Origin: Burkholderiales bacterium JOSHI_001
GTDB taxonomy: Bacteria > Pseudomonadota > Gammaproteobacteria > Burkholderiales > Burkholderiaceae_C
Assembly (NCBI GenBank): GCA_000244995.1
Contig: CM001438.1
Location: 3,806,090 to 3,870,089 of the forward strand
DNA length: 64,000 bases
Direction: 5' to 3'
The notes under the pieces were generated by a model. That model made no database searches. It saw only the letters and a list, made by a program, of their open reading frames with translations, and was not told the DNA's origin. The translations under genes were made by a program, and so were the position numbers. Positions 19,109 to 29,767 of the stretch are shown piece by piece (position 1 is the stretch's first letter; each line of letters begins with the position of its first letter).

Positions 19109-20727
19109 GTGCTTCCGCCGACACCGCCCCCCTCAGCGCGCACGCCGTGCGCGAGGCGCTGCGGGCACGCCAGGAAATCGCCCTGATCGACGTGCGCGAG
19201 GAAGACCCCTTCGCGCAGGAACACCCGCTGTTCGCGGCCCAGCTGTCGATGTCGCGGCTGGAACTGGACGCGCCCTGGCGCCTGCCGCGGCGCGACGTGC
19301 CCGTCGTGGTGTACGACGACGGCGAAGGCCTGGCCGAGCCCGCGCTGCGCCGCCTGCGCAGCCTGGGCTACAGCCGCGCCCGGCTGCTGGACGGCGGCCT
19401 GGATGGCTGGCGCCGCAGCGGCGGTGAGTTGTTCCGCGACGTGAACGTGCCCAGCAAGGCCTTCGGTGAACTGGTGGAACACCATCGCCACACCCCGTCG
19501 CTGTCGGCCCCCGAGGTGAAGGCCCTGCTGGACGCCCAGGCCGACGTGGTGGTGCTGGACGCGCGCCGCTTCGACGAATACCAGACCATGAGCATCCCGG
19601 GTGGCATCAGCGTGCCCGGTGCCGAGCTGGCGCTGCGGGTGCGCGACCTGGCGCCCAACCCGGCGACGCGGGTCATCGTCAACTGCGCCGGGCGCACGCG
19701 CAGCATCATCGGCACCCAGTCGCTGGTGAACGCCGGCATCCCCAACCCGGTGGCAGCGCTGCGCAACGGCACCATCGGCTGGACCCTGGCCGGCCAGGCG
19801 CTGGACCATGGCGCGTCACGCCGTGCCGGCCCGGCCAGCGCCGGTGCGCAGCAGGCCGCGCGCCAGGCCGCCCAGGCCCTGGCGCAGCGGGCTGGCGCGC
19901 ACAGGCTCACCGCCGACCGCCTGCCCCAGCTGGACCTGCCCGGGCGCACGGTGTACCGCTACGACGTGCGCTCGCCCGAAGAATTCCAGCGCGGCCACAT
20001 CGCCGGCTTCGGCAGTGCGCCGGGCGGCCAGCTGGTGCAGGAAACCGACGTGTTCGCCCCGGTGCGAGGCGCGCGCATCGTGCTGGCGGACGACGACGGC
20101 GTGCGCGCCCCCATGACCGCCCACTGGCTGGCGCAAATGGGCTGGGACGTGGCCTGGCTGGACGCTGTGCCGCCCGAGCACTTCCAGGACACCCGACCCT
20201 GGCCGCCGCAGTCCGCACCCAGCGTGCTGCCGGCGGCCCCCGCCATCGGCGTGGCCGGTCTGCAGGCCGCGCTGGCCCGCGGCGACACGCTGCTGATCGA
20301 CCTGGCGCCCAGCGCCACCCACGTGAAGCAGCACATCGCCGGCGCCTGGTGGGCGCTGCGCTCGCAACTGCCGGCGGCGCTGCAGCGCATGGCCCAGGCC
20401 AAGGACCAGCCGCCGGGGCGCGTGGTGTTCACCTGCGGCGATGGCTTGCTGGCGCAGCACGCCGCGGCCGATCTGCAGGCCCAGATCGACCGGCCGGTGC
20501 TGGTGCTGGAAGGCGGCAATGCCGCCTGGCGGGACAGCGGTGGGGCCCTGGAAACCGGCGAGGCCCACCTGGCCAGCCCGCGCATCGACCGCTACCGCCG
20601 CCCCTACGAAGGCACCGACAACCCCCACGCGGCCATGCAGGCCTACCTGGATTGGGAGTTCGGCCTGGTGGCGCAGCTGGGGCGCGACGCCACACACGGC
20701 TTCCAGGTGCTGGCTACCCAGGGCTGA
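19105..20727 (+). CDS. Four-domain rhodanese-like sulfurtransferase
   Basis: About 540 residues, with the start ATG overlapping the stop of the dioxygenase gene. Four rhodanese-like modules can be traced, at roughly residues 8-110, 135-230, 265-350 and 375-475. The second has a catalytic-loop cysteine, Cys194 in VNCAGRTRS, and the fourth has Cys444 in FTCGDGLLAQ. In the first and third modules the equivalent positions are Asp (VVVYDDGEG and VLADDDGVR), so these are probably non-catalytic. Active modules would carry a persulfide on cysteine and pass sulfane sulfur to an acceptor such as cyanide or a thiol. No signal peptide is present. Pairing with a thiol dioxygenase suggests a role in thiol or persulfide oxidation. 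Confidence 0.88.
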   Translation: MSASADTAPLSAHAVREALRARQEIALIDVREEDPFAQEHPLFAAQLSMSRLELDAPWRLPRRDVPVVVYDDGEGLAEPALRRLRSLGYSRARLLDGGLDGWRRSGGELFRDVNVPSKAFGELVEHHRHTPSLSAPEVKALLDAQADVVVLDARRFDEYQTMSIPGGISVPGAELALRVRDLAPNPATRVIVNCAGRTRSIIGTQSLVNAGIPNPVAALRNGTIGWTLAGQALDHGASRRAGPASAGAQQAARQAAQALAQRAGAHRLTADRLPQLDLPGRTVYRYDVRSPEEFQRGHIAGFGSAPGGQLVQETDVFAPVRGARIVLADDDGVRAPMTAHWLAQMGWDVAWLDAVPPEHFQDTRPWPPQSAPSVLPAAPAIGVAGLQAALARGDTLLIDLAPSATHVKQHIAGAWWALRSQLPAALQRMAQAKDQPPGRVVFTCGDGLLAQHAAADLQAQIDRPVLVLEGGNAAWRDSGGALETGEAHLASPRIDRYRRPYEGTDNPHAAMQAYLDWEFGLVAQLGRDATHGFQVLATQG

Positions 20728-20851
20728 CGCCGCCCGGGCCGGGTGCGGCGGCCCAATGGCCCCGCGGTTTCTGAGGCCTGCGGCGCCGGCGCGGTAAGAA
20801 TGCCGGGCCGAACCCGTCTAATACAGACTCGCCAACCCGGAGCCTCCGCCC

Positions 20852-21826
20852 ATGCACGCCACCCTGCCCCTGCTCGTCGGTTCCCACTTTCCTGCGCTAC
20901 GCCGCCGCGCGGTGGAGACCCTGCAGGTCAACCTGGGCTACCGCTGCAACCAGAGCTGCCTGCACTGCCACGTCAACGCCGGCCCGAACCGCAGCGAGGA
21001 AATGTCCAGCGACAACGCCGACGCGGTCATCGCCTTCCTGGCCGCCAACCCGCAGGTGCACACGCTGGACCTGACCGGCGGTGCCCCCGAACTGAACCCC
21101 CACTTCCGGCGCCTGGTGGCGGCCGCGCATGCGCGCGGGCTGCGGGTCATGGACCGCTGCAACCTGACCATCCTGCACGAGCCCGGCCAGGAAGGCCTGG
21201 CGGAATTCCTGGCCGAGCACGGCGTGGAGGTGGTGGCGTCCCTGCCCTGCTACCTGGAAGACAACGTGGACCGCCAGCGCGGCAAGGGCATCTTCGACGC
21301 CAGCATCCGCGCCCTGCAGCGGCTGAACGCCCTGGGCTACGGCCAGCCGGGCACGGGGCTGGTGCTGAACCTGGTCTACAACCCGCAGGGTCCCAGCCTG
21401 CCGCCGCCGCAGCAGGGCCTGGAGCGCGACTACAAGCAGCACCTGGGCGCCCACTTCGGCGTGGTGTTCAATCAGCTGTTCACACTGGCCAACATGCCCA
21501 TCCAGCGCTTCGGCTCCACGCTGGTGTCCCAGGGTCAGTTCAACACCTACATGCGCCTGCTGCACGGCGCCCACCGCCCGGAGAACCTGGACCAGGTGAT
21601 GTGCCGCAGCCTGCTCAGCGTGGACTGGCAGGGCCAGCTCTACGACTGCGACTTCAACCAGCAACTGGGCCTGGCCCTGGACGCCCCGGGCCAACCCCGC
21701 CTGCACCTGAGCCAGATCACCGCGCGGCAACTGGAAGGCCGCGCCATCCACGTGGCCGACCACTGCTACGGCTGCACCGCGGGCCAAGGCTCCAGCTGCG
21801 GCGGCGCGTTGGCCGAAGGGCACTGA
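20852..21826 (+). CDS. arsS: ArsS-type radical SAM protein (arsenosugar biosynthesis family)
   Basis: 324 residues. The radical SAM iron-sulfur cysteines are Cys32, Cys36 and Cys39 in YRCNQSCLHC. The C-terminal part matches the DUF3641 type, with HCYGCTAGQGSSCGGAL as auxiliary cysteines near residues 300-318. Other supporting blocks are DLTGGAPELNPHFRRLV and GVVFNQLFTLANMPIQRFGS. The family is linked to arsenosugar biosynthesis, where it is thought to transfer a 5-deoxyadenosyl group to dimethylarsenic. The two genes that follow are the rSAM-associated transferases usually found beside it. No arsenic methyltransferase (arsM) is in the window, so the arsenic link here rests on family and neighbourhood. 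Confidence 0.85.
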   Translation: MHATLPLLVGSHFPALRRRAVETLQVNLGYRCNQSCLHCHVNAGPNRSEEMSSDNADAVIAFLAANPQVHTLDLTGGAPELNPHFRRLVAAAHARGLRVMDRCNLTILHEPGQEGLAEFLAEHGVEVVASLPCYLEDNVDRQRGKGIFDASIRALQRLNALGYGQPGTGLVLNLVYNPQGPSLPPPQQGLERDYKQHLGAHFGVVFNQLFTLANMPIQRFGSTLVSQGQFNTYMRLLHGAHRPENLDQVMCRSLLSVDWQGQLYDCDFNQQLGLALDAPGQPRLHLSQITARQLEGRAIHVADHCYGCTAGQGSSCGGALAEGH

Positions 21827-21837
21827 AACCCGGGCCC

Positions 21838-22527
21838 ATGAAGCCGGCGCTGTGCATCGTGGTGCCGGTGCTGGACGAAGCGGCCCGCCTGGTGCCGCGC
21901 CTGCAGGCCTTGCAGGGCTTGCGCCAGCGCGGGGCGTGGGTGGTGGTGGTGGACGGCGGCAGCCAGGACGACACCCTGGCCCTGGCAAGGCCGCATGCCG
22001 ACCAGGTGCTGACGGCGCCGCGCGGGCGGGCCTCGCAGATGAACGCCGGCGCCGGCGCCTGCCCGGCCGAGGTGCTGCTGTTCCTGCACGCCGACACCGA
22101 ACTGCCGGCCGACGCCGACACCCTGGTGCGCGCGGCCCTGCAAGGGCCGGCGGCCTGGGGCCGCTTCGACGTTCAAATGGACAGCCCGCGCCCGCTGCTG
22201 CGCCTGGTGGCCATGCTGATGAACCTGCGCTCGCGGCTGACCGGCATCGCCACCGGCGACCAGGCCCTGTTCATGCGCCACGACCTCTTCAACCGGGTGG
22301 GCGGCTTCCCGGACCTGCCGCTGATGGAAGACATCGCCATTTGCCGCACCCTCAAACGACACGGGCGGCCGGCCTGCCTGCGCGAACGGGTCACCACCTC
22401 GGCCCGCCGCTGGGAACGCCATGGCGTGTGGCGCACCATCTTCCTGATGTGGCGCCTGCGCGCCGCCTACTTCCTGGGCGCGGACCCGAAGGCCCTGGCC
22501 GTCCACTATGGCTACCGGCCCCGCTGA
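21838..22527 (+). CDS. Family 2 glycosyltransferase, rSAM-associated (TIGR04283-like)
   Basis: 229 residues. It starts MKPALCIVVPVLDEAARL, the opening strand of a GT-A fold, followed by VVVVDGGSQDDT, which holds the nucleotide-sugar contact. A DxD-like metal site is seen in LFLHADTELP, and GDQALFMRH occurs further on. This is the pattern of the transferase-2 family that accompanies ArsS-type radical SAM genes. It begins 11 bp after the arsS stop, and its 3' end overlaps the next gene by 20 bp. It probably transfers a sugar or related group to the arsenosugar intermediate or a related small molecule; the actual donor and acceptor are not known. Cytoplasmic. Confidence 0.85.
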   Translation: MKPALCIVVPVLDEAARLVPRLQALQGLRQRGAWVVVVDGGSQDDTLALARPHADQVLTAPRGRASQMNAGAGACPAEVLLFLHADTELPADADTLVRAALQGPAAWGRFDVQMDSPRPLLRLVAMLMNLRSRLTGIATGDQALFMRHDLFNRVGGFPDLPLMEDIAICRTLKRHGRPACLRERVTTSARRWERHGVWRTIFLMWRLRAAYFLGADPKALAVHYGYRPR

Positions 22528-23197
22528 TCCCCCATCCGACCTGCCCGGGGCCCGGCAGCAGGTGCAGGTGGCGGTGCTGGCCAAGGCCCCGCTGCCCGGC
22601 CTGGCCAAGACCCGCCTCATTCCCGCCCTGGGTCCGCAGGGGGCGGCACGGCTGCAGCGGCAGCTGACCCGCTGCGCGCTGCGCACGGCCCTGGACGCCC
22701 GGCTGGGCGCGGTGAGCCTGTGGTGCACGCCCGATGCGCGGCACCGCTTTTTCCGCGCGCTGCAGCAGGCCACCGGGGTGGCCTGCCGGGTGCAGCCCGA
22801 AGGCGACCTGGGCCAGCGCATGCACGCGGCCTTCCAGGCCCACTGCCCGCAGGGCCCGCTGCTGTTGATCGGCACCGACTGCCCGCCGCTCACGCCGGCC
22901 CACCTGCAGCAGGCCGCGCGCGCCCTGCTGGCGGGTGAGGAGGCGGTGTTCTACCCGGCCGAAGACGGTGGCTATGTGCTGGTGGGCCTGCGGCAGCCGC
23001 AGGCCGCGCTGTTCCAGCACATGCCCTGGAGCACCGATGCGGTGATGGCGCAGACCCGCGGGCGTGCACAGGCCGCAGGCCTGCGCCTGCGCGAGTTCGA
23101 CACCCTGTGGGACCTGGACGTGCCCGCGGACCTGCCGCGCTGGCACCGGCACCTCGCCCTGGCCGCCGCCCGCGGCGGCGGCCTCAGATCGGCTTGA
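22508..23197 (+). CDS. rSAM-associated nucleotidyl/glycosyl transferase (TIGR04282-like, DUF2064)
   Basis: 229 residues, overlapping the preceding gene by 20 bp. The N-terminus carries AVLAKAPLPGLAKTRLIPAL, the Lys-x-Pro-x-x-Gly-x-x-Lys-Thr-Arg signature of GT-A-like nucleotidyltransferases. Mid-protein GTDCPPLTPAHL is the metal-binding Asp block, and FYPAEDGGYVLVGL follows. It is the transferase-1 partner of ArsS loci. It completes the three-gene unit with arsS and the family 2 transferase. Its 3' end overlaps the end of the convergent ppk2 gene by 14 bp, so the two transcripts share a tail region. Confidence 0.85.
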   Translation: MATGPADPPSDLPGARQQVQVAVLAKAPLPGLAKTRLIPALGPQGAARLQRQLTRCALRTALDARLGAVSLWCTPDARHRFFRALQQATGVACRVQPEGDLGQRMHAAFQAHCPQGPLLLIGTDCPPLTPAHLQQAARALLAGEEAVFYPAEDGGYVLVGLRQPQAALFQHMPWSTDAVMAQTRGRAQAAGLRLREFDTLWDLDVPADLPRWHRHLALAAARGGGLRSA

Positions 23198-23975
23198 GCC
23201 CGCCCTGGAAGCGTTCCTTCAGGGGCGCATGACCCAGCGGCGGGAAGTCGATGCGGGGCTCGGGCAGGGCCAGGTCGGGCAGCGACTTCAGCAAGTGGTC
23301 GATGAGCGTCAGGCGGCCGCGCCGCTGGTCGTTGAAATCCACCAGGGTCCAGGGCGCGAACCGGGTGTGGGTGGCCTGCAGCATGGCATGCCGGGCGGCG
23401 GTGTAGTCGGCGTACTTCTCGCGCGCCTTCAGGTCCACCGGGCTCAGCTTCCAGCGCTTGAGCGGGTCGCTCAGGCGTTCGGCAAAACGTTCTTCCTGCT
23501 GCGCCTGGTCCACCGTCAGCCAGTACTTCAGCAGCAGCACGCCGTCGTCCACCAGCATGCGCTCGAACACTGGGGCCTGCTTCAGGAAGGCCTGGGTTTG
23601 CGCTTCGGTGCAGTAGCCCATCACCCGCTCGACGCCGGCGCGGTTGTACCAACTGCGGTCGAACAGCACCATCTCGCCGGCGGCCGGCAGGTGCGGCACA
23701 TAGCGCTGGAAGTACCACTGCGTGCTCTCGCGGTCGGTGGGCTTGGGCAGGGCCACCACCCGGCACTGGCGCGGGTTCAGGGTGTCGGCGATGGCGGCAA
23801 TGGCGCCGCCCTTGCCCGCCGTGTCGCGCCCTTCCACCACCACCACCAGGCGCTGGCGGGTCTGTTGCAGCCAGCGCGCCATGTCGTTCAACTGCACCTG
23901 CAAGGGTGCCAGCGCGTCCAGGTAGTCCAACTTGCCCAGCTTGTCGCCGGACGGCGACTTGGCCTTCTTGCCCAT
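23184..23975 (-). CDS. ppk2: Polyphosphate kinase 2 family protein
   Basis: About 263 residues, taken from the start MGKKAKSPSGDKLG; the much longer open frame upstream is fortuitous. The Walker A motif is EGRDTAGKGG at residues 48-57 and a Walker B-like VLFDRSWYNRAGVE follows near residue 107. A lid-like basic segment comes later (DPLKRWKLSPVDLKAREKY). PPK2 enzymes move phosphate between polyphosphate and nucleotides, most often making GTP/ATP or AMP/ADP phosphates from polyP. The length fits the one-domain class. The gene converges with the arsenosugar transferase and overlaps it by 14 bp. Preferred direction and nucleotide cannot be read from the sequence. Confidence 0.92.
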   Translation of the reverse strand: MGKKAKSPSGDKLGKLDYLDALAPLQVQLNDMARWLQQTRQRLVVVVEGRDTAGKGGAIAAIADTLNPRQCRVVALPKPTDRESTQWYFQRYVPHLPAAGEMVLFDRSWYNRAGVERVMGYCTEAQTQAFLKQAPVFERMLVDDGVLLLKYWLTVDQAQQEERFAERLSDPLKRWKLSPVDLKAREKYADYTAARHAMLQATHTRFAPWTLVDFNDQRRGRLTLIDHLLKSLPDLALPEPRIDFPPLGHAPLKERFQGGLKPI

Positions 23976-24057
23976 CGTGTGTTCTCCCGTGCGGCGGCCT
24001 GGCAGAAAAGACCGGGGGTGTGCCGCGGCCCGCGCATTCTCGCCCTCGGGGCCGCGC

Positions 24058-24534
24058 CTACAGGCGGGGCCAACCCGGCACCGGCTGCGCGCACACCACC
24101 AGCACCCGCAGCGGCACCGCAAAGTCGTTGCTGTGGGCCTGCAGTGCGGCCAGCAGCGCCTGGGCGACCGCCTCCCCGGGCTCGCGCACCAGCAGCAGCG
24201 TGGGCCGGCGCGGGCGAAAGGCCGTGGCGGCGTCCAGCGGCCCTTCGCGCCACCAGCCGCAGTCCCACGGGTCCTCGGGCCGCGCGCGCGGCCCGGCAAG
24301 CTGCTCGCGCAGCAGGATCCGCAGCCGCCAGGCCAGGCCCTGCCAAGCTGCCAGTTGCGCCAGCTTGGCGCTGCCGTCCAATTCGCAGGCCGCGGCGTCC
24401 AGCCCGGCCTGGGCGGGGATGCTGGCCGCCGCCAGCGGCAGGCTGAAGCGCGGGAAGGCACCGGCCTCGCACCAGGCCCGCAGCCGCTGCAGCAGCAGCG
24501 CATCCCCAGGCGCGTCGGGCGCGGGCGGGCTCAT
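24058..24534 (-). CDS. Hypothetical protein
   Basis: About 158 residues from the start MSPPAPDAPGDALLLQRLRA; an in-frame ATG at 24567 would add 11 residues, and neither start has a strong ribosome-binding site. I recognise no family. The N-terminal half is helical and Ala/Leu-rich with a Trp-Cys (LRAWCEAGAFPRFSLPLAAA); the C-terminal part has a beta-like stretch, RPTLLLVREPGEAVAQALLA, ending in VLVVCAQPVPGWPRL. There is no signal peptide. It lies 82 bp upstream of ppk2 on the same strand and is divergent from gshA, so it may be the first gene of a short operon with ppk2. Codon use matches its neighbours. Confidence 0.55.
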   Translation of the reverse strand: MSPPAPDAPGDALLLQRLRAWCEAGAFPRFSLPLAAASIPAQAGLDAAACELDGSAKLAQLAAWQGLAWRLRILLREQLAGPRARPEDPWDCGWWREGPLDAATAFRPRRPTLLLVREPGEAVAQALLAALQAHSNDFAVPLRVLVVCAQPVPGWPRL

Positions 24535-24783
24535 CAGGTTGCCATCAAAACGGCGGGGCAAAGGCATCGGGGCGGGTGGGGTGGGCGGGTCACTGGCCCG
24601 CGCATTCTGTACCGCCGCCCAGCCGCCGCCGGATGTTCGATGGCGCACAGGCCCGGCAGGGTCGCCATGCCCATGGCCAGTGGGCCTGCGCCAGCCAAGT
24701 TTTCCGGTCCTGCGTAACATCAGCCCCCTGCGGTGCCCGGACACCGCCCACGACAAGGCCCCCGCGGCCACCACAAGGACACG

Positions 24784-26334
24784 ATGGGACAAGCCACCCG
24801 CCCCCCGGTCGACGCCCTGGCCCAAGCGCTGAAAGCCTGGCCGCAGGACAGCCTGCGCGCCATGCGCCGCGGCATTGAAAAGGAAAGCCTGCGCGCCACG
24901 CCCGAGGGCACGCTGGCGCTGTCGCCGCACCCGGCCGCGCTGGGCTCGGCGCTGACGCACCCGCACATCACCACCGACTTCAGCGAATCGCAGCTGGAGC
25001 TGATCACCGGCGTTCACGACGACATCCCGGCCTGCCTGGACGAACTGCGCCAGCTGCACGGCGCGGTGCTGCGCGCCATGGACGGCGAGATGCTGTGGGT
25101 GTCCAGCATGCCCTGCTGCCTGCCGAGCGACGAAAGCATTCCCATCGCCCGCTATGGCAGGTCCAACATCGGCCGGGCGAAAAGCGTTTACCGCATGGGC
25201 CTGGGCCACCGCTATGGCCGCCGCATGCAAACCATCAGCGGCATCCACTACAACTGGTCGCTGCCGGGCCTGTCGGATGCGCAGCACTTCGACCTCATCC
25301 GCAACTTCCGCCGCCATGTGTTCCTGTTGATGCTGCTGTTCGGCGCGTCGCCGGCCGTGTGCGCCAGCTTCGTGGCCGGCCGCCCGCATGGCCTGCAATG
25401 CCTGGCCGAAGGCACGCTGGGCCTGCCGCACGCCACCTCGCTGCGCATGGGGCGCCTGGGCTACCAGAGCGACGCGCAGTCGGCCCTGGCGGTCAGCTAC
25501 AACGGCATGGACACCTATGCCACTTCGCTGCACGCCGCGCTGACCCAGCCGCACCCGGCCTACGAAACCCTGGGCGTGCGCAACCCGGGCGGCGAGTACA
25601 ACCAGCTGGCCACCACCTTGCTGCAGATCGAGAACGAGTTTTACGGCACCATCCGTCCCAAGCGCGTCATCCACCGCGGCGAACGCCCGCTGCACGCGCT
25701 GCGCGCGCGCGGCGTGGAGTACATCGAGGTGCGCTGCCTGGACCTGGACCCTTTCGACGCCATCGGTATCAACGCGTCCACGGTGGCCTTCCTGGACGTG
25801 TTCCTGCTGCACTGCCTGCTGGCGCCCAGCCCGCCCGATAGCCCGGACGAACTGCGCGCCATGGCGGCCAACCAGGAACGCACCGCCGCCCGTGGGCGCG
25901 AACCCGGCCTGCGCCTGCAGCGCGCCGGCCAGGAGGTGCTGCTGACCGACTGGGCCCGGCAACTGCTGGACGAATGCCAGCCCGTGGCCGACGCCCTGGA
26001 CCGCGCGCGCGGCGGCAGCCGCCACCGCGAGGCCCTGGCCCAGGCGAGCGCTGCGCTGGCCCAGCCCGCGCGCCTGCCATCGGCGCGGGTGCTGGACACC
26101 ATGGCGCGGGATTTCGGCAATTCCCACACCGGTTTCGTGACCGCGCGCGCGGCCGCGGTGAAGCGCGAACTGCTGGCCGCGCCCTGGTCCAGCGCGCTGG
26201 ACGCACGCTTGCGTGACATGGCCGCCGCATCGGTGCAGGCGCAGGCAGACGCCGAAAGCTCGGACACCCTGGCCTTCGAAGACTTCCGCCAGCGCTACCT
26301 GGACCCGTCGCAGCTGATGCCGGTGCGCGCCTGA
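24784..26334 (+). CDS. gshA: Glutamate-cysteine ligase, proteobacterial type
   Basis: 516 residues, close to the length of the Escherichia coli enzyme. It catalyses the ATP-dependent first step of glutathione synthesis, joining the gamma-carboxyl of glutamate to cysteine. The start is set by AAGGA just upstream of MGQATRPP. Family blocks are RRGIEKESLRATPEG near residue 31, TDFSESQLELITGVHDD near 65, SGIHYNWSLPGL near 155, and GEYNQLATTLLQIENEFY near 270. The stop is 32 bp from the convergent aspA stop. It belongs with gor, elsewhere in the window, in glutathione metabolism, although gshB is not here. Confidence 0.95.
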   Translation: MGQATRPPVDALAQALKAWPQDSLRAMRRGIEKESLRATPEGTLALSPHPAALGSALTHPHITTDFSESQLELITGVHDDIPACLDELRQLHGAVLRAMDGEMLWVSSMPCCLPSDESIPIARYGRSNIGRAKSVYRMGLGHRYGRRMQTISGIHYNWSLPGLSDAQHFDLIRNFRRHVFLLMLLFGASPAVCASFVAGRPHGLQCLAEGTLGLPHATSLRMGRLGYQSDAQSALAVSYNGMDTYATSLHAALTQPHPAYETLGVRNPGGEYNQLATTLLQIENEFYGTIRPKRVIHRGERPLHALRARGVEYIEVRCLDLDPFDAIGINASTVAFLDVFLLHCLLAPSPPDSPDELRAMAANQERTAARGREPGLRLQRAGQEVLLTDWARQLLDECQPVADALDRARGGSRHREALAQASAALAQPARLPSARVLDTMARDFGNSHTGFVTARAAAVKRELLAAPWSSALDARLRDMAAASVQAQADAESSDTLAFEDFRQRYLDPSQLMPVRA

Positions 26335-26365
26335 ACCCGGTCGCCGCAAGCGCCGCCGCGGCGGC

Positions 26366-27793
26366 TCAGTCGCGCAAGGCCAGCAAGGGCCTCGGCTGGG
26401 TCAGCACCTCGGGCCGCAGGATCTCGGCCAGTTGTTCGGCATTCAGCAGACCACGCCGCAGCACCACCTCGGCCACGCCGGCGCCGGTGGCGAAGGCTTC
26501 CTGCGCCACCGCGGTGGCGTTGGCATAGCCGATGTAGGGGTTCAGCGCGGTGACGATGCCGATGGAGTTTTCCACCGACGCGCGCAGCAGCTCGCGGTTG
26601 GCGGTGATGCCCTTCACGCAGCGCTCGGCCAGCACCAGGCAGCCGTTCCTCAGGTGGGTGACGCTCTTGAACAGGCTGTGGGCGATGATGGGCTCGAAGG
26701 CGTTCAACTGCAGCTGGCCGGCCTCGGCCGCGAAGGTGACGGTCAGGTCGTTGCCGATGACCTCGAAGGCGATCTGGTTCACCACCTCGGGGATCACCGG
26801 GTTCACCTTGCCGGGCATGATGGACGAGCCGGCCTGCATGGGCGGCAGGTTGATCTCGCCCAGGCCGGCGCGCGGGCCGCTGGACAGCAGGCGCAGGTCG
26901 TTGCAGGTCTTGGACAGCTTCACCGCCACCCGCTTCAGCACCCCCGACAGCTGCACGAAGGCGCCGCAGTCCTGGGTGGCCTCCACCAGGTTGGGCGCGG
27001 TCTTCAGCGGCATGCCGGTCAGCGTGCGCAGGTGCTCGATCACACTGGCCGCGTACTCCGGGTGCGCGGTGATGCCGGTGCCGATGGCCGTGGCGCCCAG
27101 GTTCAGCTCGCAGATCAGCAGCGCCGCTTCACGCAGGCGTTGCTGGTCTTCTTCCAGCATCACCGCGTAGGTGCTGAATTCCTGCCCCAGGGTCATGGGC
27201 ACGGCGTCCTGCAGCTGGGTGCGGCCCATCTTCAGCACGTCGGCGAATTCGTCGGCCTTGGCGGCGAAGGCCAGGCGCAGCACCTCCATGGCGGCCACCA
27301 GGCCGTGGATGCCGTCCCAGGTGGCCAGCTTCAGCGCCGAAGGGTAGACGTCGTTGGTGCTCTGGCCGATGTTGACGTGTTCGTTCGGGTGCAGGCGTTG
27401 GTAGTCGCCCTTGGCCGCGCCCAGCAGTTCCAGCGCGCGGTTGGCGATGACCTCGTTGGCGTTCATGTTGGTGGAGGTGCCGGCGCCGCCCTGGATGACG
27501 TCCACCACGAACTGCTCGTGCAGCCGGCCGTCGCGCAGTTCCTGGCAGGCCGCCACGATGGCGTTGCAGCGTTCGGCATCCAGCAGCCCCAGCCCGTGGT
27601 TGGCGCGCGCCGCGGACATCTTGATGCCCGCCAGCGCACGGATCAGGTCCGGGTAGGCCGAGATCGGCATGCCCGTGATCGGGAAGTTCTCCACCGCCCG
27701 CAGCGTGTGCACGCCCCAGTAGGCATCGGCCGGCACCTCGCGGTCGCCCAACAGGTCGTGCTCACGGCGGGTTTGGTTCATGGCCGCGGACAC
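26366..27793 (-). CDS. aspA: Aspartate ammonia-lyase
   Basis: 475 residues in the fumarase/aspartase superfamily; it converts aspartate to fumarate and ammonia. The start is GTG at 27793, preceded by GGAG at about 7 bp; an ATG at 27781 is the alternative. The superfamily signature is GSSIMPGKVNPVIPE. AGTSTNMNANEVIANRA and NIGQSTNDVYPSALKLA are also present. GSSIMPGKVNP is shared by aspartase and class II fumarase. Aspartase is preferred because the gene directly follows ansB by 1 bp, giving a two-step route asparagine to aspartate to fumarate, but class II fumarase cannot be fully excluded. Cytoplasmic homotetramer in known relatives. Confidence 0.88.
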   Translation of the reverse strand: MSAAMNQTRREHDLLGDREVPADAYWGVHTLRAVENFPITGMPISAYPDLIRALAGIKMSAARANHGLGLLDAERCNAIVAACQELRDGRLHEQFVVDVIQGGAGTSTNMNANEVIANRALELLGAAKGDYQRLHPNEHVNIGQSTNDVYPSALKLATWDGIHGLVAAMEVLRLAFAAKADEFADVLKMGRTQLQDAVPMTLGQEFSTYAVMLEEDQQRLREAALLICELNLGATAIGTGITAHPEYAASVIEHLRTLTGMPLKTAPNLVEATQDCGAFVQLSGVLKRVAVKLSKTCNDLRLLSSGPRAGLGEINLPPMQAGSSIMPGKVNPVIPEVVNQIAFEVIGNDLTVTFAAEAGQLQLNAFEPIIAHSLFKSVTHLRNGCLVLAERCVKGITANRELLRASVENSIGIVTALNPYIGYANATAVAQEAFATGAGVAEVVLRRGLLNAEQLAEILRPEVLTQPRPLLALRD

Positions 27794-27794
27794 G

Positions 27795-29487
<1,693 letters not shown>

Positions 29488-29491
<4 letters not shown>

Positions 29492-29727
29492 CCAGCGCCG
29501 AGGGGTGGCCGCCGGCCCTTGACTTCCTGCTGCGCGGCGAGCACATCACACTGGACGCGCTGCTGAAGGCCACCGGCCTGGCCAGCAGCGGCGGCGACGC
29601 CAAGCTGCAGATCGCATCGGGCCAGGTGATGGTGAACCAGGAGGCCGAGTTGCGGCGCGGGCGCAAGCTGCGTGCCGGCGACCTGGTGGTGGTGGGCACG
29701 CAGCGCATCCAGCTGCAGGGCCCCTGA
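29488..29727 (+). CDS. S4-domain RNA-binding protein (YbcJ-like)
   Basis: 79 residues from a TTG start that overlaps the stop of the previous gene. The single S4 domain is visible: EHITLDALLKATGLASSGGD followed by AKLQIASGQVMVNQEAELRRG and GRKLRAGDLVVV. The pattern of helix, Gly-x-Val-x-Val-Asn and basic Arg-Arg-Gly-Arg-Lys is that of small S4 proteins such as YbcJ, which bind RNA and may act on ribosomes or translation. Length fits this class. It is followed by a strong hairpin shared with the convergent serine hydrolase gene. Confidence 0.82.
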
Positions 29728-29732
29728 GGGCG

Positions 29733-29753
29733 CGGCGGGCCTGGGGCCCGCCG
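29733..29753. terminator. Hairpin between convergent genes
   Basis: Perfect 9-bp arms CGGCGGGCC and GGCCCGCCG with a 3-base loop lie between the S4 gene stop (29727) and the serine hydrolase stop (29768). It is a likely bidirectional terminator, although no T-tract follows. Confidence 0.5.
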
Positions 29754-29767
29754 GCCCGGTCAGCGCG

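Noticed and set aside
20815-20835. GTCTAATACAGAC palindrome before arsS as an operator
   Set aside because: The arms are only 4 bp and there is no second copy, so chance is enough to explain it.
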